Shown here: in pieces, positions 1 to 10,720 of the stretch
Numbering within the stretch: the first letter of the stretch is position 1
Layout of the letters: each line of letters begins with the position of its first letter
Assembly (NCBI RefSeq): GCF_004367745.1
Contig: NZ_CP037993.1
Coordinates: forward strand, 4,092,001-4,156,000
Origin: Herbaspirillum huttiense
Lineage (GTDB): Bacteria > Pseudomonadota > Gammaproteobacteria > Burkholderiales > Burkholderiaceae_D
Direction of reading: 5' to 3'
DNA length: 64,000 bases
Made by a program: the position numbers and the translations under genes
The notes under the pieces: model-generated
Told to the model about the DNA's origin: nothing
What the model saw: only the letters and a program-made list of their open reading frames with translations
Databases searched by the model: none

Positions 1-2300
1 ACGTCGGTCTTGATGATCATCGGCAGGTTCTTGACCTCGCCTTCGGTCATCTGGTCGAACATGTTTTCCAGCTTGGCGGCCTGTTGCTTGGCCAGCTTCA
101 CGTCGCGGAACTTGCCCTGGCGGAACAGGCCGATTTCGCGCGCCTTGCGCTCGTCGGTCATGACCACCACTTCCTCACCGGCGGAGGGCACTTCGGTCAG
201 GCCCTGAATTTCCACCGGCAGGGACGGGCCTGCCTCGGCGATGTTCTTGCCGTTTTCGTCCAGCATCGCACGCACACGGCCGTAGGCCGAACCGGCCAGC
301 ACGACGTCGCCGCGCTTCAGGGTACCGGACTGCACCAGGATCGTGGCGACCGGGCCGCGGCCCTTGTCCAGCTTGGCTTCGATCACCAGGCCACGGGCCG
401 GCACGTCCACCGGCGCCTTCAGTTCCAGCACTTCGGCTTGCAGCAGGACGTTTTCCAGCAGCGAGTCGATGCCTTCGCCGGTCTTGGCGGAGACGGGGAT
501 GAACGGGGCATCGCCACCGTATTCTTCCGGCACCACTTCTTCGGCGATCAGTTCCTGCTTGACGCGGTCGGGATTGGCACCCGGCTTGTCGATCTTGTTG
601 ATGGCCACCACCAGCGGTACACCGCCGGCCTTGGCGTGGGCGATCGCTTCCTTGGTCTGGGGCATGACGCCGTCGTCGGCAGCCACCACCAGAATCACGA
701 TGTCGGTGGCCTTGGCACCACGGGCACGCATGGCGGTGAACGCCTCGTGGCCCGGGGTATCCAGGAAGGTGATCATGCCGCGCGGGGTTTCCACGTGGTA
801 GGCACCAATGTGCTGGGTAATGCCACCGGCTTCACCCGAGGCCACCTTGGTGCGGCGGATGTAGTCCAGCAGCGAGGTCTTGCCGTGGTCGACGTGACCC
901 ATGACGGTGACCACCGGTGCGCGCGGGGTGGCTTCGGCGTCGGCGTGTTCTTCGCCTTCGACCAGCAGCGCTTCCGGATCGTCCAGCTTGGCGGCGTGGG
1001 CGCGGTGGCCCATTTCTTCCACCACGATCATTGCGGTTTCCTGATCCAGCACCTGGTTGATGGTGACCATCTGGCCCAGCTTCATCAGATGCTTGATGAC
1101 TTCGGAGGCCTTGACCGCCATCTTGTGGGCCACTTCGGCCACGGTGATGGTTTCGGGCACGTAGACATCGTGCACCACCGCTTCGGTGGGCACCTGGAAG
1201 TTGCTTTCACGCTGGTCATCGCCATGCGAGTGACGACGGCCCTTGGGGCCGGCACGCCAGCCGTCACGGCCGCCACCACCGGTGGCGCCACGCGACTTCA
1301 TGCCGCCGGCACCACGCTTCTTGGCATCATCCTGCCAGGTGGAGGAGACATTGGCCGACTTGATCGACTTCTTGTCTGCCGCCACGGCGGGCTTCTTGTC
1401 ATCCTTCTTTTCACCCGGCTTGGCCGCGGTGGCCGGCTTGTGCAGCGTGCCTTCCGAAGTCTTGGCCGGGGCCGGTGCAGGTTCCGGTGCCTTGATAACG
1501 CGACGCGGCGCATTCATCATGGCCTTGATCTGGGCCACTTCGTCTTCCACGGCCTTGCGCGCACGGTCAGCGGCGGCGGCACGGTCAGCGGCTTCCTTGG
1601 CGGCAGCTTCTGCCTTTTTCTTCGCTTCTTCAGCAGCAGCGCGCTTCTTTTCTTCCGCAGCCGGATCCACGGCGGGGGCCGGTGCGGCAGCCGCAGCGGG
1701 CGCCTTCGCGCTGGCCGCAGCAGCAGCCTTGGCCTTCTCGGCTTCGGCCGCCGCAGCGGCGGCTTCAGCAGCCTGGCGCTTGGCTTCGGCTTCGGCTTCT
1801 TCGCGGGCACGTTGCTGTTCCAGCTCGGCAGCCTTGGCCTGGGCGGCGCGTTCGGCCTCCAGCTGGGCCAGACGTTCTTGCTGGGCCTTCAGTTCAGCCT
1901 GACGGCGAGCCTCTTCCTGCTCACGTTCCTGCGCTTCGATGGCCGGGTCGCGCTGAGGGGCCGCAGCACGCGCTGCGGACTCGTCGGCACCGGGCTCGTC
2001 ACGCTTGATGAAGGTGCGCTTCTTGCGCACTTCCACCTGGATCGTGCGCGATTTGCCGGTTGCATCGGCCTGCTTGATCTCGGTGGTTTCCTTGCGGGTC
2101 AGCGTGATCTTCTTCTTCTCGCCTTCCGGCGCGGCTCCGCGCGAACGGCGCAGGTGTTCAAGCAGGCGGTCCTTGTCTTCTTTCGACAGGGAGTCGGATG
2201 CAGAGCTCTTCTCGACACCGGCCGAACGCAGCTGGGTCAGCAGCAGGTCAGCGGGCATCTTGAGCTCGGTGGCAAATTGGGCAACGTTGTTACTCGCCAT
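1..2300 (-). CDS. infB: Translation initiation factor IF-2 (3' end beyond window)
   Basis: IF-2 is the GTPase that brings initiator tRNA to the 30S subunit and promotes subunit joining. The ATG at 2300 opens an IF2_N module ([13 protein letters not shown]), followed by a very long Ala/Glu/Lys-rich charged linker (about residues 110-330). The G domain then shows GHVDHGKT near residue 467, DTPGHE near 512 and NKID near 567. About 766 codons are visible; the C-terminal part including the fMet-tRNA-binding domain lies left of the window. It is the third gene of rimP-nusA-infB, 52 bp after nusA, the conserved bacterial order. Identification is secure. Confidence 0.98.
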   Translation of the reverse strand, partial: MASNNVAQFATELKMPADLLLTQLRSAGVEKSSASDSLSKEDKDRLLEHLRRSRGAAPEGEKKKITLTRKETTEIKQADATGKSRTIQVEVRKKRTFIKRDEPGADESAARAAAPQRDPAIEAQEREQEEARRQAELKAQQERLAQLEAERAAQAKAAELEQQRAREEAEAEAKRQAAEAAAAAAEAEKAKAAAAASAKAPAAAAAPAPAVDPAAEEKKRAAAEEAKKKAEAAAKEAADRAAAADRARKAVEDEVAQIKAMMNAPRRVIKAPEPAPAPAKTSEGTLHKPATAAKPGEKKDDKKPAVAADKKSIKSANVSSTWQDDAKKRGAGGMKSRGATGGGGRDGWRAGPKGRRHSHGDDQRESNFQVPTEAVVHDVYVPETITVAEVAHKMAVKASEVIKHLMKLGQMVTINQVLDQETAMIVVEEMGHRAHAAKLDDPEALLVEGEEHADAEATPRAPVVTVMGHVDHGKTSLLDYIRRTKVASGEAGGITQHIGAYHVETPRGMITFLDTPGHEAFTAMRARGAKATDIVILVVAADDGVMPQTKEAIAHAKAGGVPLVVAINKIDKPGANPDRVKQELIAEEVVPEEYGGDAPFIPVSAKTGEGIDSLLENVLLQAEVLELKAPVDVPARGLVIEAKLDKGRGPVATILVQSGTLKRGDVVLAGSAYGRVRAMLDENGKNIAEAGPSLPVEIQGLTEVPSAGEEVVVMTDERKAREIGLFRQGKFRDVKLAKQQAAKLENMFDQMTEGEVKNLPMIIKTD

Positions 2301-2352
2301 TCAGTCCTCTTTTCTATGTGGCTCGGCAGATGATGTGGAGACGCTCCGCTTC

Positions 2353-3912
2353 TCAGCGGCCTTCGACTGCGCTCCATGCCTTGGCCTGCAGGGCCTTGGC
2401 GCGCTCATCGTATTTGGAATCGATGAGCTTCATTTCATCGTCGGTCACATCTTCAAATGCATTTTCAATCAGTTGGCGCGCGCGCTCGGAAGGCAGGGCC
2501 AGGATCGCGCCGAATTCGTCATAAGCCAGGCCGGCGAAGGCCGGCAGCGTCTTCACGCCTGCCAGGCCCAGCTTGCCGGCCAGCACACGGTCCAGGCCTT
2601 CGAAGTTGATCAGCTCCTCTTCCATGCCTTCCAGGCCTTCTTCGGAGGCGATCGCTTCGGTCACCAGGGCGTCGCGGGCGCGGTTGCGCAGCTCATTGAC
2701 GGTCTCTTCGTCGAACGATTCGATCTCCAGCATCTCGGTGATCGGCACGTAGGCGATTTCTTCCAGGGTCGAGAAACCTTCCTCGACCAGGATGTCGGCC
2801 ACTTCCTGGTCAACATCGAGCTTTTCCATGAACAGCGTACGGATCAGCGCGGTCTCGGCCGCCGACTTGTCGGCCGATTCCTCGGCCGTCATGATATTGA
2901 TCTGCCAGCGGGTCAGCTCGGCTGCCAGACGCACGTTCTGGCCGCCACGGCCGATGGCGATGGCGAGGTTTTCTTCATCCACCACCACATCCATGGCGTG
3001 TTTTTCTTCATCGACCACGATGGAGGTCACATTGGCCGGGGCCAGTGCGCCGATGACGAACTGTGCCGGGTCTTCCGACCACAGCACGATGTCCACGCGC
3101 TCGCCGCCCAGTTCGCCGGTCACGGCCTGGACGCGCGAACCGCGCATGCCCACGCAGGTACCGATGGGGTCGATGCGCTTGTCGGCGGTGTAGACCGCGA
3201 TCTTGGCGCGCACGCCCGGGTCACGGGCAGCCGACTTGATTTCCAGCGAGCCTTGTTCGATTTCCGGCACTTCCAGCTCGAACAGCTTCATGATGAATTC
3301 CGGCGCGGTGCGCGACAGGATCACCTGCGGGCCACGGGCACCGCGGTCCACACGCAGGATGTAGGCACGCACGCGGTCGCCGATACGCAGGTTTTCCTTG
3401 GGGATCATCTGATCGCGCGGCAGGCGGGCTTCGATCTTGCCGGATTCGATGATGGCGTCACCGCGCTCCATGCGCTTGATGGTGCCGGTCACCAGGGCAT
3501 CGCCACGGGCCAGGAAGTCAGCCAGGATCTGTTCGCGCTCGGCGTCGCGGATGCGCTGCAGGACCACCTGCTTGGTGTCTTGCGCGAAACGGCGGCCGAA
3601 TTCGACGGACTCGATCGGATCTTCGATGTATTCGTCGACTTCGATATCGGGGAATTGATCCTTGGCTTCGAACAGCAGCACTTCCTGGTCAGGCAATTGC
3701 AGGCCGGCTTCGTCGGGCACCACGTGCCAGCGACGGAAGGATTCGAACTCGCCGCTTTCGCGATCGATCGAGACGCGAATGTCGACCTCGCCTTCATAGC
3801 GCTTCTTGGTAGCCTGCGCAAGCGCATGCTCCAATGCGCCGAAGACGACTTCCTTATCGACGTTCTTTTCGCGCGCCAGCGCATCGACCAACAACAAAAT
3901 TTCGCGACTCAT
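2353..3912 (-). CDS. nusA: Transcription termination/antitermination factor NusA
   Basis: NusA binds RNA polymerase and nascent RNA and modulates pausing, intrinsic termination and antitermination. The 519-residue product has the expected N-terminal polymerase-binding domain (starts [16 protein letters not shown]), an S1 domain around 135-200, and KH domains with GxxG-type loops (GMRGSRV near 255, GRGGQNVR near 320). It ends in two helical AR-type repeats (about 350-500), as in the long proteobacterial form. Its ATG overlaps the rimP stop by 4 bp, so the two are translationally coupled. In enterobacteria NusA autoregulates this operon through leader terminators, which is relevant to the leader upstream of rimP here. 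Confidence 0.98.
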   Translation of the reverse strand: MSREILLLVDALAREKNVDKEVVFGALEHALAQATKKRYEGEVDIRVSIDRESGEFESFRRWHVVPDEAGLQLPDQEVLLFEAKDQFPDIEVDEYIEDPIESVEFGRRFAQDTKQVVLQRIRDAEREQILADFLARGDALVTGTIKRMERGDAIIESGKIEARLPRDQMIPKENLRIGDRVRAYILRVDRGARGPQVILSRTAPEFIMKLFELEVPEIEQGSLEIKSAARDPGVRAKIAVYTADKRIDPIGTCVGMRGSRVQAVTGELGGERVDIVLWSEDPAQFVIGALAPANVTSIVVDEEKHAMDVVVDEENLAIAIGRGGQNVRLAAELTRWQINIMTAEESADKSAAETALIRTLFMEKLDVDQEVADILVEEGFSTLEEIAYVPITEMLEIESFDEETVNELRNRARDALVTEAIASEEGLEGMEEELINFEGLDRVLAGKLGLAGVKTLPAFAGLAYDEFGAILALPSERARQLIENAFEDVTDDEMKLIDSKYDERAKALQAKAWSAVEGR

Positions 3913-4403
3913 CCTTTGCGACTCCTAAAATCGACCTGCGGCACCAGGTGTGCCTTATCCACATCGGCCAGCGTGAAATTCAACACGGCAGCCGACCCAT
4001 CGTTTGCTTCAAATTCCAATACCAGTTCCTCGCCTTCCGGCTCGCGCAGCACGCCTTCATAGGTCTTGCGGTTGGACGTGCCGGGCAGCGGCACGCGCAA
4101 CTTGACGACGGCTTCGCAATCCACGAAACGCACGAAGTCAGTGAACTTCTTCAGGGGGCGGTCCAGCCCGGGCGAGGAGACTTCCAGGCGTTCATACAGC
4201 ACGTTTTCCACGGTGAAGACGTGCAACAACTGATGCGTCGCCTTCTCGCAATCCTCGACAGTGATCGAACGCGCTTCTTCTGCTTCAGGGTCGAACGGGA
4301 AATCGATGAAGACGCGCACCAGACCGCGCGGCGCCTTCTCGAACTCAACCAGTTCGTAGCCCAGGCCCGCGAGGGTGGATTCGATCAGTTCCAGCAATTG
4401 CAA
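3909..4403 (-). CDS. rimP: Ribosome maturation factor RimP
   Basis: RimP is a cytoplasmic assembly factor for the 30S subunit. The 164-residue protein starts [20 protein letters not shown] and matches the family in length and in the N-terminal alpha/beta domain followed by the SH3-like C-terminal domain. It is the first gene of rimP-nusA-infB and overlaps nusA by 4 bp. A terminator hairpin lies 65 bp upstream of its start, with a strong promoter further upstream, so transcription must read through or bypass that terminator. Confidence 0.95.
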   Translation of the reverse strand: MQLLELIESTLAGLGYELVEFEKAPRGLVRVFIDFPFDPEAEEARSITVEDCEKATHQLLHVFTVENVLYERLEVSSPGLDRPLKKFTDFVRFVDCEAVVKLRVPLPGTSNRKTYEGVLREPEGEELVLEFEANDGSAAVLNFTLADVDKAHLVPQVDFRSRKG

Positions 4404-4468
4404 GACTATTTCTCCATCAGGATGCCGCCTGGCCAGCGAGGGCAGGCGGACATCTAAAATTGATCAGC

Positions 4469-4497
4469 AAAAAAAAAATGGGCATCTGCCCATCTTT
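4469..4497 (-). terminator. Intrinsic terminator inside the rimP leader (possible attenuator)
   Basis: On the minus strand a short GC-rich hairpin (ATGGGC, 4-nt loop, GCCCAT) is followed by ten T residues. It sits about 120-150 nt downstream of the promoter at 4625-4653 and 65 bp upstream of rimP, with no gene between. It therefore either ends a small RNA or acts as a premature terminator in the rimP-nusA-infB leader. Confidence 0.7.
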
Positions 4498-4624
4498 TGT
4501 TATCCCACGCAACGCGAGATCACACATCACGCGAACCACCGCACTTCCATCCATCATGGCGCAGGCGGATCTATCAATGATTTATCACATATGCGATTCG
4601 CGGCAGGTTGCGTTTAACTAACAT

Positions 4625-4653
4625 ATTATAACCGATTCAGCTATTCACAGCAA
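4625..4653 (-). promoter_or_regulatory. Sigma-70 promoter for the rimP-nusA-infB leader
   Basis: Reading the minus strand, TTGCTG (4653-4648) and a perfect TATAAT (4630-4625) are separated by exactly 17 bp, the best-matching sigma-70 promoter I found in the window. Predicted start is near 4618, about 215 nt before the rimP ATG. The rest of the 4404-4788 intergenic stretch holds the leader terminator and the rluB-distal hairpin; I see no gene there. Confidence 0.7.
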
Positions 4654-4748
4654 ATCCGGAATGATGTCAATTGTGATCGCAGCGACAAAAACGTTCATAA
4701 AAAACGTCATTGGTGCATTTCACGCGCCGCTGGCCTTGAGAGGAAGAC

Positions 4749-4780
4749 CTTGCTCGCCAGTAGCATTGCCAACGAGCAAG
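4749..4780 (-). other. Hairpin downstream of rluB
   Basis: Perfect 8-bp inverted repeat (CTTGCTCG ... CGAGCAAG) with a 16-nt loop, starting 9 bp after the rluB stop. No T-run follows, so it is either a weak or factor-assisted terminator or a 3' RNA-stabilising structure for scpB-rluB. Confidence 0.4.
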
Positions 4781-4788
4781 AAAGAGCC

Positions 4789-6790
4789 TCAGCGACCGCC
4801 GCGACGGCGATTCATGCCCGGCAGGCCGCCCAGCATGTAGTTCGCAGCGGTGTTGCCACCGCGTTGCGGGCGATTGCCGCGCCGCTGGTTGCCGGCATCC
4901 GGGAAGCCCAGTGCGGTCTGCAGCGGATCCGGCTGGCGGCTCTTGGGCTGGCCGCCCTTGTTGCCACCGCCACCGCCATAGCCACCACCGTTGCCGTAGT
5001 TGCCGCCATTACCACCGTTGCCGCCCTGGCGACCCTTCTGCGGGCCCTTGTTCTGCATGCCATTGCCGCGCGGACCATTGCTCTGGGCGCGGCCAGCGTG
5101 ACCGGCGTTGCCGCCGTTGCCGGACTTGGCTTCCCCGGCCTGCTTTTCCAGGCCACAGGCTGCCATCAGGTTACGCACGGCGTTTTCTTCCAGCTCTTCC
5201 CAGCGGCCACGCTTCAAAGTCTGCGGCAGGGTCATTGCACCGTAGCGGGTACGGATCAGGCGCGACACGGTCAGGCCGACCGCTTCGAACATGCGGCGCA
5301 CTTCACGGTTGCGGCCTTCGCCGATGGTTACGCGATACCACTTGTTCACACCTTCGCCACCGCCATCGGCGATGCGCGAGAACTGCGCCGGGCCGTCATC
5401 AAGCTCCACGCCCGACAGAAGCTTCTGGCGCATGCCTTCTTCCAGCTCGCCCAGGGTACGCACGGCGTATTCACGTTCGATGTTGTAGCGCGGGTGCATC
5501 AGGCGGTTGGCCAGGTCACCGGAGGTGGTGAACAGCAGCAGGCCTTCGGTATTGAAGTCCAGGCGGCCCACGGCCAGCCACTTGCCGGCCTTCATGGTCG
5601 GCAGGCGGTCGAACACCGAGCTGCGGCCTTCCGGGTCGGCATGGCTGACGATCTCGCCCGAGGGCTTGTGATAGACCAGCACGCGCGGCGGGCGCTTGCT
5701 CACCTTGCGCTGGATCAGCTTGCCGTTGATGCGCACGGCATCGGTAGGCAGGATGCGCTGACCGATGTGGGCCGGCTCGCCGTTGACCGAAACGCGGCCA
5801 GCGACGATCAGCTCTTCCATGTCGCGGCGCGAACCCAGGCCGGCGTCAGCCAGCACCTTGTGCAGCTTGGGCGCATCGTCCTCGGCGGTCAGGTCGCGGC
5901 GACCGTTCTTGCCGCGCATCTGGTGCGGCTGGCGGCCACCAGCCTTGGCGCCTTCGTCGCGGTCGTACGCTTCGGAGGTCACGTAGGAGAAGATGTCATC
6001 GACCGGTTCGGCCGAGCGCAGACCCAGTTGCGGGGCCTTGGGCTTCTTGCCGTTCTTCTCGAAATTCTTTTTGCCTTGCTGGCCGGGCTGGCCATTGTTC
6101 TTGCCGAACTGGCCGCGCGGCTGGCGCTCAACGGCGGCAACAGGAGCGGCATCGCCCTCGTGCTTGCCATGTGCAGGGGCGGCATCGCCGCCTCCGGCCG
6201 CAGCGCGCTGGGCAGCGCGGTTGTTGCGCAGGGCACGCGGACCGCGCACACCACGGCGGGCGGGCTTGGCGCGATTCGGATCAACGGGCGCATCCAGCAG
6301 GACCGGCGGCGCAACCACTTCTTCACCAACGGTGACAATGACCTTGGGCAGTTCGGACGCAGCCGGTGCAGGCGCAGCCGCCTCGGGTGCTGCAGCCTTG
6401 GGCTTGGCAGCGCGCTTGGGCTTGGCCGGAGCGGGGGGTGCGGGCTCCATGGCCAGGCTCATCTGGGCGGGTGCCTCGGCGGCCGGGGCGTCGGCCGCCA
6501 CGTCAGCCTTCTTGGCACGCGGCTTGGTGGCGCGCGGCTTCTTTTCGGGAGCGGGTGCGGACTCGGCGATGGCGACGGCCGGGGCCGGCGCAGCTTCATC
6601 GGCGGCGGCCTTCTTGGCACGCGGCGCACGCTTCTTCGGCGCAGCCTCGTCAGCGGCCGCTTGCGGCGCGGCTGCGACTGCCTCGGCCGGTGCGGCGCTG
6701 GCCGCAGGCTTGCGGGTACGCTTTTTCACCGGCTTGTCGGATGCGGCGGCATCGGCCGCGGCCAGGTCGACCTGGGTCTCGTCTTTGGAA

Positions 6791-6804
<14 letters not shown>
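4789..6804 (-). CDS. rluB: 23S rRNA pseudouridine synthase RluB with long low-complexity ends
   Basis: RluB/RsuA-family enzymes isomerise a uridine in rRNA (U2605 of 23S in E. coli). The S4 RNA-binding domain begins near residue 311 ([20 protein letters not shown]) and the catalytic motif [12 protein letters not shown] sits near 412. The predicted 671 residues are more than twice the E. coli length because of an Ala/Lys/Pro-rich N-terminal tail of about 300 residues and a Gly/Asn/Arg-rich C-terminal tail of about 110. I chose the ATG at 6804 (MKPTSSKDE), which overlaps the scpB stop by 14 bp; an in-frame start at 6837 would lie further inside scpB. RluB is the best family assignment; RluE/RluF are less likely. 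Confidence 0.92.
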
Positions 6805-7810
<1,006 letters not shown>

Positions 7811-8217
7811 GTACCACTCTTGTGCGTCTTGTTGTTAACAAAGTTCGGCTTGCAGCTGGTCTCCGGCGCTACGGCTGCAGCCAGTCCGGCCTGCAGCGAA
7901 AGCTGAAACGGGCCAGATACGGCAAGTCTTGCGCAGTGCTGGATGCGGCGGCGCTGCCTTCCGGTGTTTGGAGATTGAATGAGCTGGAATCTAAGACCCG
8001 GGCAAATCGGCGTCGCGGAGGACTCGCGCTTTCGCAAAGCCGTCATGTCGCGGGGTTGCGGACGGCCGACCTGCACCTTTTCAACTACCGGCCTTGCGTC
8101 ATGGAGCCTTTGTTGGCCGCACAGGCTGCGGCGGTCGGGGCGCAAGGCATCAAAAGTACTGCGCGGAGTGTAGCACAAAGATTTGCGGGGATGCAGCCTG
8201 TTGCAGCCTGCGGACAA
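7811..8217. other. Intergenic region without a recognisable gene
   Basis: This 407-bp stretch separates the end of the GGDEF-EAL gene from the start of scpB. Open frames here have no family resemblance. On the minus strand a TGC-TACACT extended -10 element lies at about 8168-8176 without a convincing -35; it may drive scpB with a leader of about 350 nt. I see nothing else supportable. Confidence 0.4.
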
Positions 8218-10422
8218 TTATTTGCATGCCTGACCACTTTGCGCCTGCCGGCTCATCCAGGCGGTGAAATCCTCTACCGCCATGGGCTTGCCGAAGAAAT
8301 AACCCTGCACTTCGTCACAAGCATTTTCCTTCAGGAAAGCATGTTGCTGCTCATCCTCCACGCCCTCGGCAATGACACGCAAGTTCAGGATATGAGCCAG
8401 CGAGATGACGGCTTTGACGATGGCCGCACTGTCGGCATCGCGCGCAATGTCGCGCACGAAGGACTTGTCGATCTTCAGGGCATCCACCGGGAAGCGGCGC
8501 AGGTACGAGAGGCTGGAATAACCGGTCCCGAAATCATCGACAGAAATCTGCAGACCCAGGCGCTTCAGCGCATGCAGGGTAGCCACGCTCTTCTCGGCAT
8601 CCTTCATGACCACGTTCTCGGTGATTTCCAGTTCCAGGCAGGAGGCCGCCAGGCCGCTCTGCTCGAGCACGCCGGAAACGAATTCCGGCAGGCTCTGGTT
8701 CAGCTGCCGTGGCGACAGGTTCACCGCCACAGGGATAGGCGGCAATCCGGCCTCTTGCCAGCGCTTGTTCTGGTGGCAGGCGGTACGCAGCACCCATTCT
8801 CCGATCGGCACGATCAGCCCGGCTTCTTCGGCGAAGGGGATGAAGCGGTCGGGCGGCACCATGCCCTGCTCCGGCGACTGCCAGCGGATCAGCGCCTCGG
8901 CACCGATCACGCTGCCATCTTTCAAACTCAGCTTGGGCTGGTAATAGAGCTTGAATTCTTCCTGATCCAGCGCGCGGCGCAGATTGATGAGCATCTCCAG
9001 GCGATTGCTGACCTGGGTGTCCATCCACGGCGCGAAGAACTGGAAGTTGTTGCGCCCCTGCTCCTTGGCCCGGTACATGGCCGAATCGGCTTGTTTCAGC
9101 AAGGTTTCGACATCCTTGCCATCGACCGGATAACGGCTCACCCCGATGCTGGCCGTGACCTGAAACTCGCGGTCGCCCGCCTGCCAGGGCCGTGCCACGG
9201 CGGCCAGGATGCGCTGCATCACCTCGGCGATGCCCAGCTCGCCACCGGTCTGGTTCTGCAGCACCAGCACGAATTCGTCGCCGCCCTGGCGCGCCACCAT
9301 GTCGGTATCCCGCAGGCAGGCTTGCAGACGCTGCGCCACCGTCTTGAGCAATTCGTCGCCGACCTGGTGACCCAGGCTGTCATTGATGAACTTGAACTGG
9401 TCAAGATCCACGAATACCACCGCCGTCAGTCCGCCCTTCTGCCGCGCCACCTGAATGGCGCGCTGCAGGTGCTCATGCAGCATGTTGCGATTGGGCAATC
9501 CGGTCAGCGCATCGTGGGTGGCCTGATGGCGCATTTCGGCTTCATAAAGCTTGCGCTCGGTGATGGCCTCCACGGTGCCCTCGTAACAGACCAGCGCGCC
9601 GCTGTCGTCATAGACGGCGCGGGCGTTCTCGGAGATCCAGATGATGTCGCCGTCGCGCCGGTACACGCGAGATTCAAAATTGGAGACCGAGCCATGCTGC
9701 TCCATCAGGCGCATGAATTCCGTACGGCGCTCCGGTTCGACATACAGCTGGTGGCTGATGTCGCGCAAGCCGACGATCAGGTCTTCCGGCGAGTGATAGC
9801 CGTAGATGCGCGCCAGCGCCGGGTTGACCGCGATGTAGGTGCCATCGGGCGTGGTCTGGAACACGCCTTCGATGGCGTTCTCGAAGATGCTGCGATAACG
9901 GCGCTCGGCCTCCTGCAGCGCCTGGGCCGCCTCCTTGCGCTCGGTCACGTCCTGCAGGAAGCCTTCCATCGCCTCCACCTTGCCGGCCGCGTTGTACAGC
10001 CCCACGCCGCGCTCCCACACCCAGCGCACGCTGCCATCGGCGTGCACGATGCGGTATTCGATGTCAATGCGACGCCGCTCGCGCATGCAGGTGTCGATAT
10101 GGCTGCGCACCAACGCGCGGTCTTCCGGATGGGTCAGTTGCAGGAAGGAGATGCGGCTGTTGAGCAACAGGTCCTCGGGGGCATAGCCGGTCAGGGCGTG
10201 ACAGCCTTCGCTGACGAATTCCAGCGTCCAGTGGGCATCATCGCGGCAGCGGTAGACCATGCCGTCGAGATTGGCCAGCAGCGTCTCCAGCAGGCGCGGC
10301 GGGCGCGCCATGGCCAGCACCGCCTGGCTTTGCGCGGCATCCTGGCGGCACAGCGCCCGCGCCGCAGGGCGTGAAGAGGAGGAAGAGGCCGCCGATGCGC
10401 CTCGTGAAGCAACTGTTTTCAT
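8218..10422 (-). CDS. PAS-PAS-GGDEF-EAL cyclic-di-GMP signalling protein
   Basis: Predicted bifunctional c-di-GMP enzyme of 734 residues with no evident membrane segment. Two PAS/PAC modules (about 45-165 and 170-295) precede a GGDEF domain with an intact active site (RQGGDEFVLV, near 380). The C-terminal EAL domain has intact EAL (GAEALIRW, near 509) and DDFGTGYSSL (near 630) motifs. Both cyclase and phosphodiesterase activities are therefore plausible; which dominates cannot be read from sequence. I start at the ATG at 10422 (MKTVASRGAS), preceded by GGAGAC; the open frame extends further upstream without similarity. It stands alone and is divergent from the next gene. Confidence 0.92.
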   Translation of the reverse strand: MKTVASRGASAASSSSSRPAARALCRQDAAQSQAVLAMARPPRLLETLLANLDGMVYRCRDDAHWTLEFVSEGCHALTGYAPEDLLLNSRISFLQLTHPEDRALVRSHIDTCMRERRRIDIEYRIVHADGSVRWVWERGVGLYNAAGKVEAMEGFLQDVTERKEAAQALQEAERRYRSIFENAIEGVFQTTPDGTYIAVNPALARIYGYHSPEDLIVGLRDISHQLYVEPERRTEFMRLMEQHGSVSNFESRVYRRDGDIIWISENARAVYDDSGALVCYEGTVEAITERKLYEAEMRHQATHDALTGLPNRNMLHEHLQRAIQVARQKGGLTAVVFVDLDQFKFINDSLGHQVGDELLKTVAQRLQACLRDTDMVARQGGDEFVLVLQNQTGGELGIAEVMQRILAAVARPWQAGDREFQVTASIGVSRYPVDGKDVETLLKQADSAMYRAKEQGRNNFQFFAPWMDTQVSNRLEMLINLRRALDQEEFKLYYQPKLSLKDGSVIGAEALIRWQSPEQGMVPPDRFIPFAEEAGLIVPIGEWVLRTACHQNKRWQEAGLPPIPVAVNLSPRQLNQSLPEFVSGVLEQSGLAASCLELEITENVVMKDAEKSVATLHALKRLGLQISVDDFGTGYSSLSYLRRFPVDALKIDKSFVRDIARDADSAAIVKAVISLAHILNLRVIAEGVEDEQQHAFLKENACDEVQGYFFGKPMAVEDFTAWMSRQAQSGQACK

Positions 10423-10720
10423 AACGACATCGTGTCTCCGGCCTCGGACAAGCAGGCGCGCTGTGATAGTGGAGTTCATTGATGCACAGGGCAGCGGTTC
10501 CCCACGCTGCCTGGCAGGAAGATACGTCAAAGCAATAAGGATGCCACTGCGCAAGCAGCGGGCTTGCCGGGCAGTATCGCGGCCAGTCCCGCCATATCGG
10601 CAGGAAAAACCCTTCACTTCGTCGCGCACGACTGTTGAGCCCGGGCGGTAGAATCCTTGCAAACCCGACCATGGCCTTCGGCCGGTGCCGGTTCCATCCT
10701 GACAACTAGCGGACTCTTCT
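10423..10720. other. Divergent intergenic region
   Basis: 298 bp between the divergent GGDEF-EAL gene and the FMN glutamate-synthase-family gene. A TAGAAT element at about 10648-10653 could be the -10 of the rightward gene, but no good -35 accompanies it. No small gene is evident. Confidence 0.35.

Noticed and set aside
84..2333. Long open frame antisense to infB
   Set aside because: High-GC codon bias creates open antisense frames. The minus-strand product has clear IF-2 motifs and the antisense product has none.
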